A stretch of DNA of 42,881 nt from Bacteroidaceae bacterium (lineage in GTDB: Bacteria; Bacteroidota; Bacteroidia; Bacteroidales; Bacteroidaceae), in assembly GCA_017642425.1 (NCBI GenBank), contig JAGCPB010000036.1, positions 1 to 42,881 of the forward strand, read 5' to 3'. The notes below the pieces were generated by a model. It was not told the origin of the DNA. It did no database searches and saw nothing but the letters and a program-made list of their open reading frames with translations. Both the position numbers and the translations under genes were made by a program. Below, piece after piece: positions 8,317 to 16,173 of this stretch. Position 1 is the stretch's first letter, and every line of letters starts with the position of its first letter.

Positions 8317-10418
8317 TTCATTCCTGTGTTGTGCATTATGAATGCGTAGATATCAGCCTGTTCTTCAAGGGCTTTGCTGAGTGGCTTGCCACCGCCGTGA
8401 CCGGCCTTGGAGTCGATGCGGATAAGCTGCGGTTTGGGGCCTGCATTGCATTTCTGCAGGGTGGCTGCGAACTTGAACGAATGGGCAGGAACCACGCGGT
8501 CATCGTGATCGGCAGTGGTGACCAGTGTGGCTGGATAGCTTGTGCCGGGTTTGAGGTTGTGGAGTGGGGAGTAGCCGTAAAGGTAACGGAACATCTCCTC
8601 GGAGTCCTCGGATGTGCCGTAGTCAGGTGCCCAGTTCCAGCCTATGGTGAACTTGTGGTAACGCAGCATGTCCATCACACCAACCTCAGGTATTGCAACC
8701 GCAAACAGTTCCGGACGCTGAGTCATGCAGGCTCCCACCAGAAGGCCTCCGTTTGATCCGCCCACGATGGCAAGTTTGCTGCTTGATGTGTAACCCTGGG
8801 CAATGAGCCATTCGGCTGCAGCTATAAAATCATCGAACACGTTCTGTTTCTGCATCTTGGTGCCGGCCAGATGCCATGCCTCGCCATACTCACTGCCGCC
8901 GCGCAGGTTAACTTGGGCGTAGATGCCGCCAGCCTCCAGATACGGTATGCGGCTTGATGAGAATGACGGTGGCAGGGATATGTTGAACCCGCCGTAACCG
9001 TACAGATAGACAGGATTGCTGCCGTCCAGCTTTATGCCCTTTCTGTAAGTCAGGAACATAGGAATCTTTGTGCCATCCTTTGAGCTGAAGAACACCTGTT
9101 TTGTCTCGTAGTCCGATAGGTCAAAGTTGGTCTTGGGCTGCTTATAGACCTCGCTGTTGCCGGTTTCAATGTTCCAGAAATAGATGGTTCCCGGGGTTGT
9201 GAAACTGGAGTAAGAGTAGTAACACCACGGTTCATGTATCTTTGATGAGAAACTGGCACTGCCTACACCGGGAAGATGGAGTTCCTCAACTTTGCGGCCG
9301 TCATTACGGTCATACAGGTATGCATGTGTAGAGGCATCCTCCGAGTAAAGTGCAATGATAAAACCGTCTGTTATGAAATTGACATCGTCCAGCACGCTCT
9401 CCCCCTCAGGGATAAGGTCCTTCCAGACGGTGGGATTTTTTATGTCGGTTACAACCAGCTTGTTCAGGGGGGCATCAACATTGGTGTACAGGTATATCTT
9501 CTCTCCATCGGTCTCAACCTGATAGCAGGTGTTCTTCATATCCTTGGTTATCTGGACAAATTCTTTGTTTTTTGCCTCGGGGCGCAGGTCCATCACGTAC
9601 AGGTTGTTGCCTATATCGGCTCCGTCCTCATAGAGGAACAGCATGGTCTCCTCTTCATTGACCGATGCCTGATAAAAGCGCAGCGGCTCTTTCTCGTTCT
9701 GATAGAACAGTTTGTCTTGAGACTGCGGTGTGCCGACTTTGTGATAGTAAATCTTGTGGCCTTCATTCTTGCCACTGTATGCATGCTCATCGGTGGGCTT
9801 ATCATATGCGCTGTAGTAGAAACCGTCCTTATACCATGCCGCAGTGGTGAATTTGGCCCATTCTATGTGGTCACTGAGCAGTTTGTGGTTGGCTACGTCC
9901 ATAAGGAAAATCTCCTCCCAGTCACTGCCGCTGCGGGATATGGTGTAGGCCATATATTTGCCGTCATGTGAGAAATAGGTACCCTTGAGTGCAACTGTGC
10001 CGTCATCGCTCAGGGTGTTGGGGTCCAGGAATACATGTGGCTCTGACTGCGGGGTGTCCAGCTCATAGAGTACGCTCTGGTTCTGAAGGCCGTCATTGCG
10101 GAAATAGTACCACTTGCCGTTATTCTTGCGCGATGGTAAACCAACCTTCTCATAGTTGGCTACCTCTGTAAGGCGCTTGAGCAGTTTCTTGCGCTCAGGG
10201 AGCTTGCTGAGATAGTGGTTTGTCACCTTGTTCTGGGCCTGGACCCATGCAGCGGTCTCATCGGACGCATCGTCCTCAAGCCAACGGTAGGGGTCAGGTA
10301 CCTCTGTGCCGAAATAGTTGTCAACTGTGTTGTCTTGGCGCGTAACCGGAGTCTTGGGCGCGCAGGCGTCAAATATCATTGATGCCATAATGATTGAGGG
10401 TATAAGTATTCTTTTCAT
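8313..10418 (-). CDS. prolyl oligopeptidase family (S9A) serine peptidase
   Basis: About 701 residues. The start is the ATG at 10418; the GTG two codons upstream lies next to the -7 box and is rejected. A signal sequence (residues 1-20, ending near DACAP) suggests export, perhaps as a lipoprotein, though the lipobox is weak. The N-terminal 7-bladed propeller domain opens with DPYRWLEDDASDETAAWVQAQN, the S9A hallmark. The C-terminal peptidase domain carries the nucleophile in GGSNGGLL, the aspartate in DHDDRVVPAHS and the histidine in KAGHGGGK. It cleaves short peptides after proline, probably in the periplasm. It is first in an operon with the lipoprotein at 7393-8316. Confidence 0.92.
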   Translation of the reverse strand: MKRILIPSIIMASMIFDACAPKTPVTRQDNTVDNYFGTEVPDPYRWLEDDASDETAAWVQAQNKVTNHYLSKLPERKKLLKRLTEVANYEKVGLPSRKNNGKWYYFRNDGLQNQSVLYELDTPQSEPHVFLDPNTLSDDGTVALKGTYFSHDGKYMAYTISRSGSDWEEIFLMDVANHKLLSDHIEWAKFTTAAWYKDGFYYSAYDKPTDEHAYSGKNEGHKIYYHKVGTPQSQDKLFYQNEKEPLRFYQASVNEEETMLFLYEDGADIGNNLYVMDLRPEAKNKEFVQITKDMKNTCYQVETDGEKIYLYTNVDAPLNKLVVTDIKNPTVWKDLIPEGESVLDDVNFITDGFIIALYSEDASTHAYLYDRNDGRKVEELHLPGVGSASFSSKIHEPWCYYSYSSFTTPGTIYFWNIETGNSEVYKQPKTNFDLSDYETKQVFFSSKDGTKIPMFLTYRKGIKLDGSNPVYLYGYGGFNISLPPSFSSSRIPYLEAGGIYAQVNLRGGSEYGEAWHLAGTKMQKQNVFDDFIAAAEWLIAQGYTSSSKLAIVGGSNGGLLVGACMTQRPELFAVAIPEVGVMDMLRYHKFTIGWNWAPDYGTSEDSEEMFRYLYGYSPLHNLKPGTSYPATLVTTADHDDRVVPAHSFKFAATLQKCNAGPKPQLIRIDSKAGHGGGKPLSKALEEQADIYAFIMHNTGMK

Positions 10419-10423
10419 GTGCA

Positions 10424-10431
10424 CAAAGTTA
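10424..10431 (-). promoter_or_regulatory. -7 box for the prolyl oligopeptidase gene
   Basis: TAACTTTG on the minus strand ends 5 bases before the ATG at 10418. It is divergent from the queuosine operon promoter 12 bases away. The short distance predicts a transcript with almost no leader. Confidence 0.6.
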
Positions 10432-10442
10432 GCACTTTTTCT

Positions 10443-10451
10443 TATCTTTGC
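10443..10451 (+). promoter_or_regulatory. -7 box for the queuosine salvage operon
   Basis: TATCTTTGC is a perfect TAnnTTTGC match. The predicted transcription start near 10457 leaves a leader of about 57 bases, long for this genome segment, where several other leaders are close to zero. Confidence 0.65.
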
Positions 10452-10477
10452 GGCGAGTTACGGCAGAGTGTGCTGTA

Positions 10478-10513
10478 GCAAGTGTGCTTGGAACCACTAT
10501 AAAAACAAGTAAA
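10478..10513 (+). promoter_or_regulatory. candidate preQ1-I riboswitch in the yhhQ leader
   Basis: An H-type pseudoknot can be drawn. P1 is AGTG (10481-10484) with CACT (10495-10498). P2 is CTTG (10487-10490) with CAAG (10506-10509), joined by the A-rich linker ATAAAAA (10499-10505). GAAC (10491-10494) precedes P1's 3' strand, where preQ1-I aptamers keep a ligand-pairing cytosine. The order P1-P2-P1'-A-rich tail-P2' and the text CACTATAAAAACAAG closely resemble known preQ1-I aptamers. An upstream CAAG (10479-10482) can pair with the same CTTG, giving an exclusive alternative hairpin. The last P2 base is 4 bases before the ATG, which suits translational control. Stems are only 4 bp, so chance is not excluded. 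Confidence 0.55.
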
Positions 10514-11227
10514 ATGTCTGAAAAAACTAATTCTGCGGGGCAGCATGCGCTGTCCGTCACGTTTGTGGTATTGGCAGTGACGTTTTGTGTCTGCCTCATT
10601 ACATCAAATCTTTTTGTGCCAAGGCTTTGGCGGGTAGGGAACAACTGGATGCAATTGTCCGGTGCTGTGATTATCTTTCCTATATCATACATTATCAATG
10701 ACCTGCTTACCGAGGTGTATGGATATAAGAAAGCCATGAATGTTATCTGGATGGGCTTTATAATGAGTGCGTTCGTTGCTGTTGCGGCCCATGTGGTAAG
10801 CATTCTGCCTATGCCGATTGATGAGAACAGCCAGGCTATTGCACAGAGTTTCAACGGTCTGTTCGGAATGATACCGCGTACTACCGCCGCATCGCTCCTG
10901 GCTTTTATCTTAGGATCGTACATGAATTCCATCGTACTGTCCAAAATGAAGATTGCTACTAAGGGTAAGGGATTTGGCTGGCGCGCCATTACATCAACCA
11001 TAGCCGGTGAGTTATCGGACTCAGTAATTTTTTACCCGCTGGCTTTCCTAGGCACAATGCCTGTCAGGACCATCCTGTCAATAATAGTTACCCAGGTGAC
11101 AGTAAAGACCCTGTATGAGATTGTCATACTGCCTGTTACCGCGCTGATTTCACGCAAGCTCAAGGCAAAGGAGTGTATCGATACTTTTGATTACGACGTC
11201 AAGTATAATCCGTTCAAACTGAAATAA
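10514..11227 (+). CDS. yhhQ: queuosine precursor transporter (YhhQ/QPTR, VUT family)
   Basis: 237 residues from the ATG at 10514. The frame extends upstream to 10448, but that start lies inside the promoter. About six membrane helices. Family features: SNLFVPRLW near the first helix, the second-helix motif [25 protein letters not shown], and the later [19 protein letters not shown]. This is COG1738/PF02592, the inner-membrane importer of preQ0, preQ1 or queuine. It sits 1 base before queF, and the pair make a salvage operon under a candidate preQ1 switch. No queC, queD or queE is adjacent. Confidence 0.9.
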   Translation: MSEKTNSAGQHALSVTFVVLAVTFCVCLITSNLFVPRLWRVGNNWMQLSGAVIIFPISYIINDLLTEVYGYKKAMNVIWMGFIMSAFVAVAAHVVSILPMPIDENSQAIAQSFNGLFGMIPRTTAASLLAFILGSYMNSIVLSKMKIATKGKGFGWRAITSTIAGELSDSVIFYPLAFLGTMPVRTILSIIVTQVTVKTLYEIVILPVTALISRKLKAKECIDTFDYDVKYNPFKLK

Positions 11228-11228
11228 T

Positions 11229-11690
11229 ATGTCGCAAGATAGAAAGAAAGAGGGCCTGACCGCCCTTGGTGGCAAGACCACATATTCAAATGAGTACAAT
11301 CCAGGCCTGCTGGAGGCCTTTGAGAACCTGAACAGGGAGAATGACTACTGGGTGCGTTTCAACTGCCCTGAGTTTACTACATTGTGTCCTATAACAGGTC
11401 AGCCTGACTTTGCAGAGATACGTATCAGCTATATTCCTGATATAAAGATGGTTGAGAGTAAATCTCTCAAGCTCTATCTGCACAGTTTCCGCAATCACGG
11501 CGGATTCCATGAGGACTGCGTTAACCGCATAATGAAAGACCTCATCAAACTGATGGATCCCAAGTACATTGAGGTTACCGGCTTCTTTGTTCCGCGTGGC
11601 GGCATATCGATCTATCCGTACGCTAACTACGGCCGTAAGGGTACCAAGTACGAGGCTTTGGCTGAGAAACGCATGGAAACTCATGAGTAA
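11229..11690 (+). CDS. queF: NADPH-dependent 7-cyano-7-deazaguanine reductase
   Basis: 153 residues, the length of the short (type I, unimodular) QueF. The active-site cysteine is Cys53 in [14 protein letters not shown], and Asp60 in the same motif is the proton donor. The family's NADPH-binding signature [16 protein letters not shown] follows, as does the zinc/active-site histidine region FHEDCVNRI. It reduces the nitrile of preQ0 to the amine preQ1, which TGT inserts into tRNA. It follows yhhQ by 1 base, and its last 8 bases overlap the start of the next gene. Confidence 0.96.
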   Translation: MSQDRKKEGLTALGGKTTYSNEYNPGLLEAFENLNRENDYWVRFNCPEFTTLCPITGQPDFAEIRISYIPDIKMVESKSLKLYLHSFRNHGGFHEDCVNRIMKDLIKLMDPKYIEVTGFFVPRGGISIYPYANYGRKGTKYEALAEKRMETHE

Positions 11691-12270
11691 GACTGAGTTT
11701 GTATTGAAATGGTTAGAGGAGCACGGGATAGAGTACCAGGTGCACTATCATCCGCCGTTGCCTACCATTGAGGATGCACTGGCGTATTGGAAGAATATTG
11801 ATTCCACGCACTGCAAGAACCTGTTTTTCCGCAACCATAAGGGCAACCGTCACTATATGGCCAGTTTTGAATGCCATAAGAATTTGGACATTCACGGGCT
11901 GGAGCATATTGTGCGTCAGGGTAAGCTGAGCTTTGCCAGTCCCGAGCGTATGGACCGGTGCATCGGCGTCACACCTGGTTCAGTATGCGCATTCGGCCTT
12001 ATACACGATATGGATCTTGCGGAGCATCCGGCAGTCCTGAATCCGGACGGTACACGTGACTTTGGCTGGGTAAAGGAGGGCGTAAACCCCAAGGAACTGT
12101 TCGATAACGGCCATCGCGTAAAATACTTTCTTGACGCCGACCTCAAGACCGCAGAGCGTGTATCGTTCCATCCTTGTGAAAACACTGCCAGCGTAGTTGT
12201 ATCGAACGCCGGTTTCCTGCGCTTCCTGGACCTTTGGGGTGGAGAAGTGGAGTGGATTGAGATAAAATGA
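11683..12270 (+). CDS. PrdX/YbaK-type prolyl-tRNA editing deacylase
   Basis: 195 residues starting [18 protein letters not shown] at the ATG at 11683. An open frame extends to 11569, but only through queF out of frame, so it is rejected. The YbaK/ProX deacylase fold is recognised from [39 protein letters not shown] and the [15 protein letters not shown] turn. PrdX-like free-standing proteins hydrolyse mischarged aminoacyl-tRNA (Ala-tRNA-Pro). It overlaps queF by 8 bases, so tRNA modification and tRNA quality control share a transcript. The stop TGA (12268-12270) is supplied by the left arm of the 35-bp palindrome. Confidence 0.85.
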   Translation: MSKTEFVLKWLEEHGIEYQVHYHPPLPTIEDALAYWKNIDSTHCKNLFFRNHKGNRHYMASFECHKNLDIHGLEHIVRQGKLSFASPERMDRCIGVTPGSVCAFGLIHDMDLAEHPAVLNPDGTRDFGWVKEGVNPKELFDNGHRVKYFLDADLKTAERVSFHPCENTASVVVSNAGFLRFLDLWGGEVEWIEIK

Positions 12271-12301
12271 TACAAAAGGGGTCAGGCCCCAATTGTATCA
12301 T
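12267..12301. repeat. 35-bp palindrome, copy 1 (GGGGTCAGGCCCC core)
   Basis: ATGATACAA ... TTGTATCAT outer arms surround GGGG-TCAGG-CCCC. A near-identical 35-bp copy lies at 16131-16165. Here it lies between two convergent genes and provides the TGA stop codon of both: 12268-12270 for the plus gene and 12300-12298 for the minus gene. A run of five T follows on the plus strand. It can act as a shared terminator, but its recurrence, and the widespread GGGGTCAGACCCC motif known near REP-associated transposases, suggest a mobile repeat. Confidence 0.85.
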
Positions 12302-12663
12302 TTTTGCCTGATGAATGTTTTGTACATGTCGGCAAGTTCATCGGGAGTGACGCCAAGAGTGCGGGCGGTCTCAAAGAACTCGGAGGCCTGGGTTGATATG
12401 AAGGCTTCACGACGGCGGGCCAGAATGGTCTGGACGGCATTATCGGCCACAAAGTAACCCAATCCCCGTTTCATCTCCAGTATTCCCCACGATTGCAGGG
12501 TATCATACGAGCGCATCACCGTATTGAGATTCACCTCTATCATCACGGCGTACTCACGCACAGACGGGACTCTGCTGCCGGGAGAGTATGCCCCGGCCAG
12601 AATCTCATCCGATATGCGCTCGGCTATCTGAAGATATATGCTTAGTTTCTCCTTGAATATCAT
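12298..12663 (-). CDS. GntR-family (YtrA-type) transcriptional regulator
   Basis: 121 residues. An N-terminal winged helix (IYLQIAERISDEILAGAYSPGSRVPSVREYAVMIEVNLNTVMRSYDTLQSWGILEMKRGLGYFV) is followed by a short helical tail of about 45 residues. That architecture defines the YtrA subfamily, which controls ABC-2 exporters. It is last in the five-gene operon, its ATG overlapping the stop of the upstream permease (12660-12663). It probably represses its own operon; the inverted repeat at 16081-16120 is the best candidate operator. Its stop codon lies in the palindrome at 12267-12301. Confidence 0.92.
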   Translation of the reverse strand: MIFKEKLSIYLQIAERISDEILAGAYSPGSRVPSVREYAVMIEVNLNTVMRSYDTLQSWGILEMKRGLGYFVADNAVQTILARRREAFISTQASEFFETARTLGVTPDELADMYKTFIRQK

Positions 12664-13409
12664 GCTTTTGTGTTACAACTCCTTGTGATGGAGAAGATTA
12701 TGTTATAAATCAAACCGATTATTCCAGCGCATCCAAATACAATGACCAAATATTCATATTCTTTTCCACCTTTAAAACAGTAATTGATAAAGGTGGAAAA
12801 AATAATATAGGCCGACCATGCATATGTGAATGCGTATTCACGGTGCAAGGATGTATTGTTGCTTATTCCGGCCAAGATGGGTATTGAAGTATAGAAGAAG
12901 AATACCAGAACGTATGATACCCATCGCGGCATTATGGTATCGGTGATTCCGAATGTAAAGAATTCTGTCAGCCGTATGCGGCATTGGCCCATCTCCATTC
13001 CCATACTTTCAATAAAGGGGCTGCCGCTCCATAATAAATAATCCAATCCTAATACTACTATGAAAAACAGCAAACTCCTCCATATCAGCATTCCCAGCAC
13101 AGAATAGAGGTTTTTCTCAAAGGCCGATGCAGGCAACAGATTCCATTGTATTGACATCTGCTCATTGAATGTCAATCTGAATACCGGAACAGATAAAAAG
13201 ACTATATATGAGATTTGATATACTCTGGTCACTACAATCCTTGCACTGTCAAATTCAAGATTTGATATCAGTTGATTCAATAATACAAAGAGAAAAAGAA
13301 TACCCACCCATATTGTAAAAGTAAGCGTCTTTGAATTCTTCCGTTTGTATATGCCGGTTCCTATCAGACCCAGGAACCTGTTTAATCTGAATGTATTGTT
13401 ATGTTTCAT
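12660..13409 (-). CDS. ABC-2 type membrane protein (second permease of the operon)
   Basis: 249 residues with about six hydrophobic segments. It is paralogous to the permease at 14324-15094: both have an N-terminal NRF....TGIY segment, a YQ.SYI helix, and the conserved cytoplasmic motif LLPASAFEK. It lacks any signal peptide and should sit in the inner membrane, paired with the ATPase at 13425-14309. The gap to the ATPase is 15 bases, and the downstream GntR gene overlaps by 4. Substrate unknown; YtrA-regulated relatives handle cell-wall-active peptides or acetoin-linked export. Confidence 0.82.
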   Translation of the reverse strand: MKHNNTFRLNRFLGLIGTGIYKRKNSKTLTFTIWVGILFLFVLLNQLISNLEFDSARIVVTRVYQISYIVFLSVPVFRLTFNEQMSIQWNLLPASAFEKNLYSVLGMLIWRSLLFFIVVLGLDYLLWSGSPFIESMGMEMGQCRIRLTEFFTFGITDTIMPRWVSYVLVFFFYTSIPILAGISNNTSLHREYAFTYAWSAYIIFSTFINYCFKGGKEYEYLVIVFGCAGIIGLIYNIIFSITRSCNTKA

Positions 13410-13424
13410 TTCTGTAAGGATTTA

Positions 13425-14309
13425 TTATTTAAACAGGCTGTTGATCCTATTGCTGTCATCAAGAACGGCTTCATACAGCAGTTCATAATCAATCTCACTG
13501 TCAATACCTGATGTATTGGGCAGAATCATGCGGTTGCCGTAGGCCGATGACATGGAGTACAGGGCTTTTTCCTTGTCAGTCTCCTTATCGGATTCCACAA
13601 AAGAGAGAACCCTGCCGGCTTCCAGTACCGAGTGGTCAAATACTGCATTCTTGTTGTTCAGAATTATGATATGATCAAGCAGCGAACTTATCTCATTGAT
13701 GTGGTGCGTTGATATGATGATTGTCTTGTCATCGGTCATATTTGAGGCGATAAGTTTGCGCAGAGTCCTCATTGATGTGATATCCAGGCCGTTTGTGGGC
13801 TCGTCAAGAATGATGTGCGATGCGTTCGATGCAAAAGCGAAGCTCAGGAATGCCATCTTTTTCTGTCCTAATGACAGATTGTCTATGTATTCCTTGTAGT
13901 TCAACCCGAACAGTTCAACACATTCATTAAAACAATCCATGCTGAACAGCGGATAGAACATGGAGAGCTTCCTGGCATATTTATCCACCCGTACATGTAT
14001 GGGTGGGGTGGTGTCGGTTACATAGAATATCCTGGAACTCAGATTCGGATTGCCGTTTGAGAATGGCATACCATCTATGAAAACCTTTTTCTCTGAGTTT
14101 TTCCAAATGAGACCGCTGATGCAGTTCAGAAGGGTGGTCTTACCCACACCGTTCCTGCCTATCAGTCCGTAAACCTTACCTGACTCTATCTTGAGACTCA
14201 GCCCACGCAATACTATCTCTGAGCTGTCATAATCATCAGAGTGGGTAAATATCTGCGGCGTATTGCCGGGTATTGAGTAACCTATGCTTAAATCTTTAAC
14301 TTCAATCAT
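13425..14309 (-). CDS. ABC transporter ATPase (second ATPase of the operon)
   Basis: 294 residues from the ATG at 14309 (MIEVKDLSIGYS), matching the length of its paralogue at 15098-15982; the longer frame from 14354 would overlap the preceding permease. Walker A GRNGVGKTT, Walker B IILDEPTNGLD and the H-loop ISTHHINEISSLLDH are intact. The signature is LSLGQKK rather than LSGGQ, a variant shared by both copies. The C-terminal segment SAYGNRMILPNTS..DSEIDYELL is nearly identical in both copies and points to a recent tandem duplication. It energises the adjacent permease. Confidence 0.92.
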   Translation of the reverse strand: MIEVKDLSIGYSIPGNTPQIFTHSDDYDSSEIVLRGLSLKIESGKVYGLIGRNGVGKTTLLNCISGLIWKNSEKKVFIDGMPFSNGNPNLSSRIFYVTDTTPPIHVRVDKYARKLSMFYPLFSMDCFNECVELFGLNYKEYIDNLSLGQKKMAFLSFAFASNASHIILDEPTNGLDITSMRTLRKLIASNMTDDKTIIISTHHINEISSLLDHIIILNNKNAVFDHSVLEAGRVLSFVESDKETDKEKALYSMSSAYGNRMILPNTSGIDSEIDYELLYEAVLDDSNRINSLFK

Positions 14310-14323
14310 TGTTATGTGTTGTT

Positions 14324-15094
14324 TTATTTGTTTTTGCCTGAATCCTTTCTGCAACTTAAAACAGCTGCAAATACCAGGTCAAACAGTATATACAATAATG
14401 AGATACTTGCCAGAATTATCTTGAAAATGGCACCAACCTGATCTGTGCTGGTATTGACAAGGAAACCGAAGTGAAAGATCATACCGGTGCTGTAGAGAAC
14501 CCAATATATTGTATATGATGTTTTGCCCGATGACATGCTATTCCGATGATATGTGACTGTAGAGGAGCAGAAAGGAAAAAGAACCATAAATAGAACAGAT
14601 GTTGTATAATTGATCCATGCAGGTACGCCTTTAATGGGAGAGCCGAACGAGAATATGTCTTTCAAGCCGACATAATATTCGTCAATGTGAATACTGTTGT
14701 GGGTTATTGAAGACCATAATATATGGTCAAGTAAAAAGCAACCGGCTATAAAAAGGATTGAGTTCCATACAAGTATTCTAAGTGTCTGGAAAAGCCGTTT
14801 CTCAAAAGCCGATGCAGGGAGCATATACCATATCATCTTCTTCTCCTGATTGAAAAAATGCCTGAATGTAGCAAGTGTCAACGTGGCAATATAACTGAGT
14901 TGATATAATCCTATCAGGACCTGTCTTACATTATCCTTATCCGCATCCTGCAGCAGTAGAGTGGTGAGTAACAGAATTGAAACAAATATAAATAACCCCC
15001 CAAAAATAGACCATTGTGAAACCTTTATCCTGTAAATACCGGTACTGAACAGGGCAGTGAATCGGTTCATGTTGAAAATAGCGTTCTTTTCCAT
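14324..15094 (-). CDS. ABC-2 type membrane protein (first permease of the operon)
   Basis: 256 residues, about six transmembrane helices, starting MEKNAIFNMNRF. It shares with the downstream permease the MLPASAFEK motif and the preceding helix order. Overall similarity is clearly lower than between the two ATPases, so the membrane subunits have diverged faster, as expected if they face different substrates. It lies 3 bases after the first ATPase stop. The charged C-terminus CRKDSGKNK is cytoplasmic by the positive-inside rule. Confidence 0.82.
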   Translation of the reverse strand: MEKNAIFNMNRFTALFSTGIYRIKVSQWSIFGGLFIFVSILLLTTLLLQDADKDNVRQVLIGLYQLSYIATLTLATFRHFFNQEKKMIWYMLPASAFEKRLFQTLRILVWNSILFIAGCFLLDHILWSSITHNSIHIDEYYVGLKDIFSFGSPIKGVPAWINYTTSVLFMVLFPFCSSTVTYHRNSMSSGKTSYTIYWVLYSTGMIFHFGFLVNTSTDQVGAIFKIILASISLLYILFDLVFAAVLSCRKDSGKNK

Positions 15095-15097
15095 AGC

Positions 15098-15982
15098 TCA
15101 TTTGTTTTCAAACAGTTCATTAATAGCTTTTCCATTCTCAAGAACGGCCTCGAACAGCAGTTCATAATCAATCTCGCTGTCTGTGTCGCTAGTGTTGGGC
15201 AGTATCATACGGTTTCCGTAGGCCGATGTCATGGAGTAGAGGGCCTGCTGCCTGAGGTCTTCATCATCGGACTCAATGAAAGAGAGCACACTGCCGGTTT
15301 CCATTACGGAGTGGTCAAACACAAGATGTCTTTTGTCAAGAATCAGAATATGGTCAAGCAGGGAACTGATCTCATTGATGTGATGGGTGGATATGACGAT
15401 TGCCCTATCCGGTGTCATGTATGATGCAATCAGTTTGCGGAACACTTTCCTTGATGTTATGTCCAGGCCGTTGGTGGGCTCATCCATTATGATATAAGGT
15501 GCACCTGATGCAAACGCGTAACTGAGAAATACTATTTTTTTCTCACCCAGTGACAGCTCATCAAGGAATACGTTGCGGTCCATGCTGAACATCTCCATAT
15601 ACTCCTTGTAACTCTCAACGCTGAAATTAGGATAGAAGCAGGCCAGGGTATTAGCAAAAGCGTCTGCAAGTATATGGATACTGGAGATGGTATCCGTAAC
15701 ATAAAACAGCTTGGCATGATCATTGGGATTGTTGACATTTAACTTCACACCGTCCAGATAAATGGGCTGATGCTTCCTCTTGAAAGTCAGAATGCCGGTG
15801 ATGCAGTTCATAAGAGAGGTCTTGCCTGCACCGTTTCGTCCTATCAGTCCGTACACGTGTCCGGGCTCAATTGTAAGGCTCAGATTCTCCAGCACCGGTT
15901 TTACCGCTTCCAGATTCACCCGTGTGGAATGGATACCATTGCTCTTAACGAATCCTAAGGATAAGTTCTTAATCTCAATCAT
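15098..15982 (-). CDS. ABC transporter ATPase (first ATPase of the operon)
   Basis: 294 residues, first gene of the operon. Walker A GRNGAGKTS, signature LSLGEKK, Walker B IIMDEPTNGLD and the H-loop ISTHHINEISSLLDH are present. It is a close paralogue of the ATPase at 13425-14309. The pairing ATPase-permease-ATPase-permease-GntR resembles ytrABCDEF-type loci of Firmicutes in logic, although Bacteroidetes often carry such units as antimicrobial-peptide or envelope-stress exporters. A perfect promoter lies at 16060-16091, giving a leader of about 70 bases. Confidence 0.92.
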   Translation of the reverse strand: MIEIKNLSLGFVKSNGIHSTRVNLEAVKPVLENLSLTIEPGHVYGLIGRNGAGKTSLMNCITGILTFKRKHQPIYLDGVKLNVNNPNDHAKLFYVTDTISSIHILADAFANTLACFYPNFSVESYKEYMEMFSMDRNVFLDELSLGEKKIVFLSYAFASGAPYIIMDEPTNGLDITSRKVFRKLIASYMTPDRAIVISTHHINEISSLLDHILILDKRHLVFDHSVMETGSVLSFIESDDEDLRQQALYSMTSAYGNRMILPNTSDTDSEIDYELLFEAVLENGKAINELFENK

Positions 15983-16059
15983 TGTAAAGTGCTGTTATTA
16001 ATTGGTTTATAATGTTTTTAGCTGCTTGTCTAATGGTGTTATATTAATCTATGACACTG

Positions 16060-16091
16060 CAAATGTAAAGCATAAAAAAATACGCTCCAAA
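16060..16091 (-). promoter_or_regulatory. promoter of the ABC-GntR operon
   Basis: On the minus strand, TTTG (16091-16088), 20 bases of spacer, then TACATTTG (16067-16060), followed by C. This is a textbook Bacteroidetes TTTG-N19/20-TAnnTTTGC promoter. The -33 element overlaps one arm of the inverted repeat at 16081-16120. Confidence 0.8.
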
Positions 16092-16120
16092 TTTTTTTGT
16101 GATTATTTTTTTGGAGCGTA
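16081..16120. promoter_or_regulatory. inverted repeat overlapping the -33 box, likely GntR operator
   Basis: TACGCTCCAA (16081-16090) and TTGGAGCGTA (16111-16120) are perfect 10-bp arms separated by 20 AT-rich bases, about two helical turns. One arm covers the -33 element of the ABC operon. A repressor dimer pair binding both arms would block RNA polymerase, so this is the natural candidate site for the YtrA-type regulator at the end of the operon. Confidence 0.6.
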
Positions 16121-16130
16121 ATTTTCAAAA

Positions 16131-16165
16131 ATGATACAATTGGGGTCAGACCCCTTTTGTATCAT
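16131..16165. repeat. 35-bp palindrome, copy 2 (GGGGTCAGACCCC core)
   Basis: ATGATACAATT-GGGGTCAGACCCC-TTTTGTATCAT. The outer arms match copy 1 (12267-12301) in inverted orientation, while the TCAG centre matches in direct orientation. It sits just past the xylanase stop codon and upstream of the ABC operon promoter, so it may also terminate the xylanase transcript. Confidence 0.85.
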
Positions 16166-16173
16166 TTTTGCGG

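Noticed and set aside
8184-8756. 190-codon plus-strand frame
   Set aside because: Antisense to the oligopeptidase catalytic region; a shadow frame.
9276-9971. 231-codon plus-strand frame
   Set aside because: Antisense to the prolyl oligopeptidase gene, which has clear motifs; a shadow frame.
10514-12270. Complete de novo queuosine pathway
   Set aside because: Only transporter and queF are present; queC, queD and queE are not in the window, so only salvage plus the last reduction is supported here.
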